DNA of 13,011 nt, from contig WFQV01000030.1 of NCBI GenBank assembly GCA_015486905.1, positions 1 through 13,011 of the forward strand. Reading direction: 5' to 3'. This DNA comes from Melioribacteraceae bacterium (lineage in GTDB: Bacteria > Bacteroidota > Ignavibacteria > Ignavibacteriales > Melioribacteraceae). Shown in pieces: positions 7,701 to 11,896 of this stretch. The notes under the pieces were generated by a model. That model searched no databases. It had not been told where the DNA came from and worked only from the letters and a program-made list of their open reading frames with translations. Each line of letters begins with the position of its first letter. The first letter of the stretch is position 1. The translations under genes were made by a program, and so were the position numbers.

Positions 7701-7835
7701 GGCTTGCCAGTAGATAGTAAACTTCGTGGAAACGGTCTGCGCAATATGAAAATGAGAGCCGAGAGAATAAATGCCGACTTGCAATTTATTAACTCCAAGG
7801 GACTTACGGTTCGGCTTATTGCTGAAGTTAATTAA
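4758..7835 (+). CDS. Two-component sensor histidine kinase with double Reg_prop beta-propeller
   Basis: A 1025-residue membrane sensor. A signal peptide (about 1-25, ending AGFTPAQ) leads to a periplasmic region of about 14 Reg_prop repeats (roughly 50-675) of the 'G-LWIGT-GL-KFD' type, enough for two seven-bladed propellers. A Y_Y_Y domain follows (about 686-797, with 'YTYKLEGVDNNW' and 'YTNLEPGRYVFKVKAFD'), then one transmembrane helix (804-820). The cytoplasmic kinase has a HisKA_3-like dimerisation motif 'DLHDEVGASLSKI' with phospho-acceptor H840, an N box 'FKEAFNNAVKYSG' (N950/N951), 'DNGTGLP' (978-984) and 'GNGLRNM' (991-997). It lacks the receiver and AraC domains seen in full hybrid members of this class. 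GGAGAG at 4749-4754 sets the start. It probably autophosphorylates on sensing an extracytoplasmic ligand and passes phosphate to the regulator encoded 51 bases downstream. The ligand is unknown. Confidence 0.93.
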   Translation: MKIRGKVLLTTFILLLYLAGFTPAQEAPFRFKHYSIEEGLSEVNARCIVRDRYGFLWIGTQDGLNRYDGYDFTVFRHSENDSCSIADNFISALLKDDSGRLWIGTRKGLSVFYPAKGKFENYFCAKNKSGNEIGGGISAIYQDSDSIIWIGFENGKVIKFDKNKDRLNEFWNKKEDTFGFSRSGINSIYEDSRGILWFATSGRGLFAFNKVNGKWENFRYKIETGNSYYDVLFALTEDSKGNIIIGSFKGLLVYNPNSGEFLNYFVIKNNNRFLKLKTDILNGVHVHSLYKDKNGNLWVGTLLEGLFFLKRGETRFVNYKSDPTNPFSISNNNIFDFYESGGILWIGTGKGGINKLDRRKKYFANINQLTHGISNNSIGAVLEDSRGNLWIGTDMGLNKIDAVTKEITQFFHSRDDEYSLSNNKITALAEDKSGNIWIGTQFGLNKFDPAENKFFRFVHNTSVPGNLPFNFIRYIYCDSKGNVWLATSGGGLIKFVPEKKLFTQYKVNPSNHASINDNKVTHIRQDGQGVLWICTHSALSKFYTDKEIFENIYFKKGEEGMANFLCSFEDNEGIVWIGAEDGLIKYNPSTGQYRLYTERDGLLGREIYSVLPDSKNNLWMNSLQGITKFDKKNDKFVNYGTKDGIACREFNVSAFFKSKSGIIYLGSVNGVTYFNPDSIKPKMKIPKVAISDFRVFDKPLKKYKVYTDGEEITLSYSQNFISLNFSALDFTKPYLNQYTYKLEGVDNNWIYSGSRRYASYTNLEPGRYVFKVKAFDNDIISEASYSSLIINIEPLFWQTWQFKIIPLLLLALIIGFFIFVKIRSMIAMERLRVKIASDLHDEVGASLSKISLNAGMLPYETKHAAVKSRGEKLISLSQEVISTMSDIVWSIDARNDKSVNLIDRMKNFALGFAEEKQIELNIKISCSFPNRKIGIEFRQNVYLIFKEAFNNAVKYSGSSKFDFEVLFEGKKFELTLSDNGTGLPVDSKLRGNGLRNMKMRAERINADLQFINSKGLTVRLIAEVN

Positions 7836-7886
7836 TCACATTCTTATGTAGTTGTTTTGAGTTATTCAATTTCGTATTTAGCGGAT

Positions 7887-8510
7887 ATGATTTCCTTAGG
7901 AATAATAGAAGACAATAAAGAAATCCGAAGTTCTCTCGTCGAGTTTCTTAGAATTCAACCGAACATCCTCTTCGAAGCAGAAGCGGAATCGGTGGAGGAA
8001 TTCCTTAAGCTAAAAGAAACCGAATTAAATCTTGACATTCTCTTGCTCGATATTGAACTTCCAGGAATTTCGGGAATAAACGGAATTAAATTCATTAAGG
8101 AAAAATTTCCGGACATTGAAATAATAATTCTTACTATTTACGAAGACTTCGATAAAATCTTTAGCGCCCTTAAAGCAGGTGCTTCGGGATATTTGTTAAA
8201 ATCCGATACTTTTGATAAGATTAAATATGCAATCGAAGAGACTTACAAGGGCGGCGCAATGATGTCTCCCATTATTGCAAGGCACATAATCGAACATTTT
8301 AATAAAAACAAGCCTAAAAGAAAAAAATCCGTTTTGACGGAAAGAGAACACCAGGTAGTTTCTTATTTATTGGACGGATTTACTTACAATAAAATTGCTT
8401 CCTCGCTCGGAATGTCAGTGAACACCGTACGTTTTCATATTAAAAACATTTACCATAAACTTCATATCAGTTCGAGGGCGGAATTAATGAGCAGGGAATT
8501 TAATAAATAA
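7887..8510 (+). CDS. NarL/FixJ-family response regulator
   Basis: A 207-residue cytoplasmic regulator beginning at the ATG 'MISLGIIEDN'. An in-frame TTG at 7857 would add ten residues, but receiver domains normally begin right before the 'LGIIEDN' strand, so the ATG is preferred; neither site has a strong ribosome binding site. Receiver domain (about 1-115): acidic pair E8/D9, phospho-acceptor D55 in 'ILLLDIELPG', T83 in 'IILTIYED' and K105 in 'GYLLKSD'. The LuxR-type helix-turn-helix (about 148-205) shows 'LTEREHQVVSYLLDGFTYNKIA' and 'SVNTVRFHIKNIYHKL'. HisKA_3 kinases usually pair with this regulator class, and the gene lies directly after the kinase on the same strand, so the pair is almost certainly cognate. 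Target promoters are not evident. Confidence 0.93.
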   Translation: MISLGIIEDNKEIRSSLVEFLRIQPNILFEAEAESVEEFLKLKETELNLDILLLDIELPGISGINGIKFIKEKFPDIEIIILTIYEDFDKIFSALKAGASGYLLKSDTFDKIKYAIEETYKGGAMMSPIIARHIIEHFNKNKPKRKKSVLTEREHQVVSYLLDGFTYNKIASSLGMSVNTVRFHIKNIYHKLHISSRAELMSREFNK

Positions 8511-8556
8511 TAGTAATAAGAATTTTTTAACCCCTCTAAGAATTTTCTAAATTTGC

Positions 8557-8586
8557 TTGACATTAAAACGTACGTACGTTATTTTG
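8557..8586 (+). promoter_or_regulatory. Promoter of the toxin-antitoxin operon
   Basis: TTGACA at 8557-8562 is a perfect -35-like box. Two readings fit downstream: TATTTT at 8580-8585 with a 17-base spacer (sigma-70 type), or TTATTTTG at 8579-8586, one mismatch from the Bacteroidota TAnnTTTG box and exactly 19 bases after TTG. Either starts transcription just before the ribosome binding site GGAGAG at 8604-8609. Confidence 0.65.
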
Positions 8587-8590
8587 TACA
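8567..8590. promoter_or_regulatory. Palindromic operator for the antitoxin (AACGTACGTACGTT plus TGTACA)
   Basis: AACGTACGTACGTT at 8567-8580 is a perfect 14-bp palindrome lying between the promoter boxes, and TGTACA at 8585-8590 is a second short palindrome just downstream. The E. coli YefM-YoeB operator is known to consist of a long and a short palindrome with TGTACA cores; here the GTAC core occurs three times. Binding by the antitoxin or the complex would block RNA polymerase directly, giving autorepression. Confidence 0.65.
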
Positions 8591-8615
8591 TTAAAATAAT
8601 TTCGGAGAGTAAAAA

Positions 8616-8867
8616 ATGAATACCACAACTGCAACTGAAGCAAGGTACAATTTTTTCAAATTGTTAAAAAAAACCGTTAACGGTCATTTGCAGACAAGAA
8701 TTACAACCAAAGACGGCTCGGCTATTTTACTTTCCGAAGACGATTATTTAAGTCTTTTGGAAACAGCGGAACTTTTATCCATTCCCGGATTAAAGGAATC
8801 TATTAAAAAAGCCGATAAGGAGATTGAAAAAGGTGAACTGTATTCTTTTGAAGAAATTTTCGGCTAA
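8616..8867 (+). CDS. Type II antitoxin, Phd/YefM family
   Basis: An 83-residue protein of the right size for YefM. The N-terminal half has the family layout 'TATEARYNFFKLLKKTV' followed by the strand pair 'RITTKDGSAILLSEDDYLSLLETAELL', which forms the DNA-binding dimer fold. The C-terminal part (about 58-83, 'LKESIKKADKEIEKGELYSFEEIFG') is acidic and probably unfolded until it wraps the toxin. GGAGAG at 8604-8609 lies six bases before the ATG. It should neutralise the toxin encoded 3 bases downstream and repress its own promoter through the palindromes at 8567-8590. Proteolytic turnover of the antitoxin is the usual trigger in this family. Confidence 0.92.
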   Translation: MNTTTATEARYNFFKLLKKTVNGHLQTRITTKDGSAILLSEDDYLSLLETAELLSIPGLKESIKKADKEIEKGELYSFEEIFG

Positions 8868-8870
8868 ACA

Positions 8871-9125
8871 TTGGAATACAAAATTCTTTTTACAAAGCAA
8901 GCCGCAAAGGACGTAAAACTTCTAACCGATAATGAAAAGAAGAAATTAAAAGCAATTCTTACAGAAATTATTGCCTCTAATCCTTACCAAGGTAAAAAAC
9001 TTGTTGGAGAACTAAAAGGAAATTATTCCTACCGACTCAACATTAAAGACCGAATAATTTACAGTATTGATGAGAAAACAAAGACGGTTTTCATTAAAAG
9101 GACAAGAACTCACTACGGAAAATGA
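8871..9125 (+). CDS. Type II toxin, YoeB/Txe family mRNA interferase
   Basis: An 84-residue RelE-fold toxin. Aligning by eye to E. coli YoeB places E47 in 'VGELKG' opposite E46, R61 in 'IKDRIIYS' opposite R65, and H81-Y82 near the C-terminus opposite H83-Y84, so the catalytic set for ribosome-dependent mRNA cleavage appears intact. The end 'THYGK' is two residues longer than the classic HY terminus. It starts with TTG at 8871, three bases after the antitoxin stop, with no Shine-Dalgarno sequence, so it probably depends on ribosomes finishing the antitoxin and is made in smaller amounts. An untranslated or inactive toxin cannot be excluded, but the reading frame is complete. Confidence 0.92.
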   Translation: MEYKILFTKQAAKDVKLLTDNEKKKLKAILTEIIASNPYQGKKLVGELKGNYSYRLNIKDRIIYSIDEKTKTVFIKRTRTHYGK

Positions 9126-9176
9126 GACCTACCTATTTAAGTATTACGGTCCCGAATTCTCCAAGGCAACTTTTTT

Positions 9177-9215
9177 CCACGCAGAGGGCGCAAAGGATTT
9201 TCGCTAAGAACGCAA
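9177..9215. repeat. CCACGCAGAG...GCGCAAAGG...AACGCAA dispersed repeat
   Basis: The segment reads CCACGCAGAGGGCGCAAAGG followed by ATTTTCGCTAAGAACGCAA, an internally repetitive 'cgcagag/cgcaaag/cgctaag/aacgcaa' sequence. From memory this is a widespread intergenic repeat in many bacterial phyla, including the FCB group. It sits 52 bases after the toxin gene. Whether it is an active mobile repeat is unknown. Confidence 0.6.
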
Positions 9216-9393
9216 CAAATTCATTCCCAACTTTTTTCAAGACGAGCCACAATTCAACATTAAAAATTCACAATTAAAAACTCATAATTTCGGTTTGTAG
9301 TAAAAAGGAGGTAATACCTACATACTAATGTTGTTGTATTAATCTCTTCCCTTACGTATTTAGCAATTAATCGTTTCAACATTTTAACAATTC

Positions 9394-9400
9394 AGGGAGG
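9394..9400 (+). promoter_or_regulatory. Ribosome binding site AGGGAGG
   Basis: AGGGAGG ends seven bases before the ATG at 9408. It decides this start over the in-frame ATG at 9450, which would leave a shorter signal peptide without the basic N-region. Confidence 0.8.
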
Positions 9401-9407
9401 AAAAATT

Positions 9408-11672
9408 ATGCTATCACTTAAACAAAATAAGGGTAACAAAGTAAGAAACATGTCGGTGCTTTTTATTCTTTTTTTACAAAGTTTGGTCTTTGCCCAAACA
9501 ACTTGGTTTGTATCGCCAAATGGTAATAATACAAACGGAAGTAGCTGGGCGACGGCTTATAATAGCATCCAGGATGCAGTTGACGCTGCAAGTACAGGTG
9601 ATGATATTCTTGTAGGATATAACCCGGCTGCTACAACGACTTACACATTAACGGCTGAAATTGATATTGAAAACAAAGCTGTAAGAATTACATCCGCCAG
9701 AGACGGTACCGACAACACTTATGCCACCGCAGTTTACAATTCTGTTAGGTGTGTCCTTGACGGTAACAATTCTGTCAGAATATTTAATATTACAGGTACC
9801 GTGGGAACAACGGATAACAGAGTAATACGAGGTTTTAAAATGATTAACGGGAATGCCGCTTCATCTTACGGAGGCGGGGCTATTCGTTGTACGGGTGCTT
9901 TGACCATTACAAATAATAGGTTCGCTTATAATTACGGATCAAAAAGCGGACCGAGTATTGGCGGTGCTATTGCACACGGTGGAACAGGATGCATTATTAC
10001 GAATAATTTATTTTATGAAAATATTGCAACCAGTACAAGTACTACAAGTTATACGGGAGACGGCGGAGCTATTAAAGGAGGGGAATCCAGCGTAATAACG
10101 CGAAATATCTTCAAACAAAATGCTTGTTCCGAAAATCAGTCCACATCCTTAACAGGCAGCCACGGCGGAGCAATTTTTGCCGCCGCAAACTGTACGATTA
10201 CAAATAACGTTTTTGACGGCAATTACACATGTGGGCAGGATTACGGGACGGGAACCCCCTTGGACTACGGCGAAGTGATTTATGCCTACGATGAAACAGT
10301 TACAATTAAAAATAACGTTTTTATTAATCATAATAAAACTGGCGGCGGGGTTTATGCTATTGACAAAGCACAAGCAACTCCGAAAGTGGAAGCATTAAAT
10401 TGTCTCTTTTTTAACAATTCGGGAAACGGCAGCGATTACGTCACGCTTACAAATTGCATTACTGCAAAAGACCCGAAATTCGAAAATCCCGCTGGAAACG
10501 ATTACCACCTTCAGTCCATATCGCCTTGCATTGACGTTGGGTATTTATCAAGCACCGATATACCCGAGGGCGGCGAAACTATAATCGATATTGGAGCTTA
10601 CGAATATGTTAAAACCGACCAAATTGCTCCCGCTTGTGATAACAGTTGGGCGGGTAATTTTAATACAGGTTACGCTTTTGCAGCTCTGGCACAAGCAGGG
10701 AACGGTTCTACGATAACAGTTCAACCACACTTGGACGATCCCCCGAATTTCCCGGCAAATTACGCGCATATCGGCAAATATTGGGATATCAGTTCTGTCG
10801 TGGGAGATAACGTTAAAATACGACTGTATTATAATGCCGAAGCAAAATCTCAATTTATTGGTACGAGAAAAATTTATCACTATAACACCACAACTACGAG
10901 TTGGGAAGAACTTCCTACCGAAGCGGAAGTGGCTGTTGACGCTTCTTATTATGTTGAAACAACAAATTATTACGCCGGCTTTTCGAATGTAACTGTCGGG
11001 GATCTGGATAATGCTTTACCCGTTGAATTAACATCGTTTACGGCAAATCTTTTAGATAATTGCGTTATTTTAACTTGGCAAACCGCTACTGAGGTTAATA
11101 ATTACGGGTTTCAAGTTGAAAGGCAAAAGGCAGAAGTAAAAAGTAATTGGGGATTACTCGGTTTTGTTGAGGGCTCAGGCAACAGTAACTCTCCGAAAGA
11201 ATATTCGTTTAATGACATGAATGTTACTTCGGGCAAATATTTCTACAGATTGAAACAGATTGACACAGACGGTTCTTTCACATATTCCAAAACAGTTGAA
11301 GTTAATATTAACACGCCGGCTAAATTCGAATTGTTTCAAAATTACCCGAATCCGATTCCCGCCAATGGCGGGACAGGTAATCCTACGACAACAATAAAAT
11401 ATAGTATTCCATTTGTCATTTCGAATCCGAGCGAAGCGAGTGGTGAGAAATCTCATGGGCTTTCTCCCTCCGGTCGAAATGACATTGCTAATGTAACTTT
11501 GAAAGTTTACGACGTGCTCGGACGCGAAGTTTCAACTCTTGTAAACAAAGTCCAATCACCCGGAAATTATTCCGTTAAATTCAATGCGAATAATCTACCG
11601 AGTGGAATTTATTTCTACACTTTACGAAAGGGGAGCTTTTCTTCCACGAGAAAGATGATTTTTATTAAATAA
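9408..11672 (+). CDS. Secreted parallel beta-helix protein with T9SS type A sorting domain
   Basis: A 754-residue exported protein. A signal peptide (1 to about 29, basic start then 'VLFILFLQSLVFAQ') precedes a right-handed parallel beta-helix (about 31-365) with recurring 'GGAI...C.ITNN.F..N' coils. This ends in a choice-of-anchor Q motif, 'SPCIDVG' (372-378) and 'DIGAYEY' (394-400). A beta-sandwich-like region follows (about 405-535), then an 'LPVELTSFTANLLDNCVILTW' fibronectin-like domain (537 to about 635) and a T9SS type A C-terminal domain (639-754: 'NYPNP', 'TTTIKYSIP', 'KVYDVLGREVSTLV', 'SGIYFY'). T9SS cargo crosses the outer membrane and is then attached or released. Beta-helices often bind or cleave polysaccharide, but no catalytic residues are clear. 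The sorting domain carries two in-frame palindromic inserts, at residues 650-657 and 669-694, absent from typical members. It is monocistronic. Confidence 0.9.
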   Translation: MLSLKQNKGNKVRNMSVLFILFLQSLVFAQTTWFVSPNGNNTNGSSWATAYNSIQDAVDAASTGDDILVGYNPAATTTYTLTAEIDIENKAVRITSARDGTDNTYATAVYNSVRCVLDGNNSVRIFNITGTVGTTDNRVIRGFKMINGNAASSYGGGAIRCTGALTITNNRFAYNYGSKSGPSIGGAIAHGGTGCIITNNLFYENIATSTSTTSYTGDGGAIKGGESSVITRNIFKQNACSENQSTSLTGSHGGAIFAAANCTITNNVFDGNYTCGQDYGTGTPLDYGEVIYAYDETVTIKNNVFINHNKTGGGVYAIDKAQATPKVEALNCLFFNNSGNGSDYVTLTNCITAKDPKFENPAGNDYHLQSISPCIDVGYLSSTDIPEGGETIIDIGAYEYVKTDQIAPACDNSWAGNFNTGYAFAALAQAGNGSTITVQPHLDDPPNFPANYAHIGKYWDISSVVGDNVKIRLYYNAEAKSQFIGTRKIYHYNTTTTSWEELPTEAEVAVDASYYVETTNYYAGFSNVTVGDLDNALPVELTSFTANLLDNCVILTWQTATEVNNYGFQVERQKAEVKSNWGLLGFVEGSGNSNSPKEYSFNDMNVTSGKYFYRLKQIDTDGSFTYSKTVEVNINTPAKFELFQNYPNPIPANGGTGNPTTTIKYSIPFVISNPSEASGEKSHGLSPSGRNDIANVTLKVYDVLGREVSTLVNKVQSPGNYSVKFNANNLPSGIYFYTLRKGSFSSTRKMIFIK
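11357..11373. repeat. 17-bp palindrome TCCCGCCAATGGCGGGA inside coding sequence
   Basis: TCCCGCCA and TGGCGGGA are exact reverse complements around a single central A. It encodes part of 'IPANGGTG' (residues 650-657), which interrupts the usual sorting-domain phrase NYPNPFNPTTTIKY; here it reads NYPNP, insert, NPTTTIKY. The insert keeps the reading frame. Confidence 0.7.
11414..11484. repeat. 71-bp palindromic repeat element embedded in frame
   Basis: TGTCATTTCGA at 11414-11424 is the exact reverse complement of TCGAAATGACA at 11474-11484. Inside lie CCGAGCGAAGCGAG and GAGAAATCTC phrases. The element encodes most of residues 669-694 between 'TTTIKYSIP' and 'NVTLKVYDVLG', two blocks that normally lie almost next to each other in this domain. 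It resembles the intergenic segment at 405-425. Confidence 0.82.
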
Positions 11673-11769
11673 TATTTTGTGACAATATCTTGACTCCTCG
11701 AACGGAAATAATTACTTCGATTAATAAATAAAAATAACTCCGGTTTTAATTTTGGAGAGGTCGAACTTT

Positions 11770-11847
11770 GTGTTAACTTTTCTCTCCGTATTCTTGGTTG
11801 TTTTATCCCTTGTATTTACTGGGCTATTAAGCTATTTTTGTTTTTGA
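11770..11847 (+). CDS. Possible 25-residue hydrophobic small protein (very tentative)
   Basis: A GTG at 11770 opens 25 codons ending at TGA 11845-11847. GGAGAGG at 11754-11760 lies nine bases upstream, an acceptable ribosome binding site. The peptide is almost entirely hydrophobic (core 'FLSVFLVVLSLVFTGLLSYF') and would span the membrane once. Against it: the sequence is T-rich, so a hydrophobic translation can arise by chance, and a candidate pruA promoter overlaps its end. It could be a small membrane protein, a leader peptide or nothing. Confidence 0.18.
   Translation: MLTFLSVFLVVLSLVFTGLLSYFCF
11810..11840 (+). promoter_or_regulatory. Candidate Bacteroidota-type promoter for pruA
   Basis: TTG at 11810-11812 and TATTTTTG at 11833-11840 match the TTG...TAnnTTTG consensus known from Bacteroidota, with a 20-base spacing (usual about 19). 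It would start transcription about 45 bases before the pruA ATG. The consensus is short and the region T-rich, so a chance match is possible. Confidence 0.4.
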
Positions 11848-11883
11848 TTTTCTTTAAATTAGATTACGAAATGAGAACGAATT

Positions 11884-11890
11884 AGGAGGT
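11884..11890 (+). promoter_or_regulatory. Ribosome binding site AGGAGGT of pruA
   Basis: AGGAGGT is a full Shine-Dalgarno sequence six bases before the ATG at 11897. It is one of the strongest in the window and fixes the start of pruA. Confidence 0.85.
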
Positions 11891-11896
11891 GAAATT

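Larger units (their letters stand above)
9126..9407. other. Intergenic region with dispersed repeat and AT-rich simple repeat
   Basis: No gene is seen. A 50-codon frame beginning at 9122 (overlapping the toxin stop) is only a translation of repeat DNA. Positions 9177-9215 hold a CCACGCAGAG...CGCAA repeat; 9250-9290 repeats AATTCA/ATTAAAAA-type phrases. AGGAGG at 9306-9311 resembles a ribosome binding site but precedes only a four-codon frame (ATG at 9329). No TAnnTTTG promoter box is obvious before the 9408 gene. Confidence 0.6.
11673..11896. other. Intergenic leader region of pruA
   Basis: A 224-base gap with no clear gene. It holds a possible 25-codon hydrophobic frame at 11770-11847, a candidate FCB-type promoter at 11810-11840 and the pruA ribosome binding site. 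AATATTTTGTGACAATATC just after the upstream stop (from 11673) could form a weak hairpin but is not a convincing terminator. Confidence 0.55.

Noticed and set aside
6000..7800. Sensor kinase as a full hybrid two-component protein
   Set aside because: The protein ends right after the ATPase domain; there is no receiver aspartate or AraC helix-turn-helix in the frame.
7857..7886. TTG start for the response regulator
   Set aside because: The extra ten residues are not part of a receiver domain, which naturally begins at the ATG at 7887.
8517..8547. TAAGAATTTT direct repeat between the regulator and the antitoxin
   Set aside because: Two 10-base AT-rich matches about 20 bases apart are expected by chance in such sequence.
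9122..9274. A 50-codon frame overlapping the toxin stop as ATGA
   Set aside because: It runs through the CGCAGAG repeat and AT-rich repeat phrases and has no homology I recognise, so the ATGA overlap is probably chance.
9306..9343. AGGAGG followed by an ATG at 9329, suggesting a gene or riboswitch
   Set aside because: The frame has only four codons, and apart from an 11-base AGGTA-A-TACCT symmetry no conserved riboswitch structure is visible.
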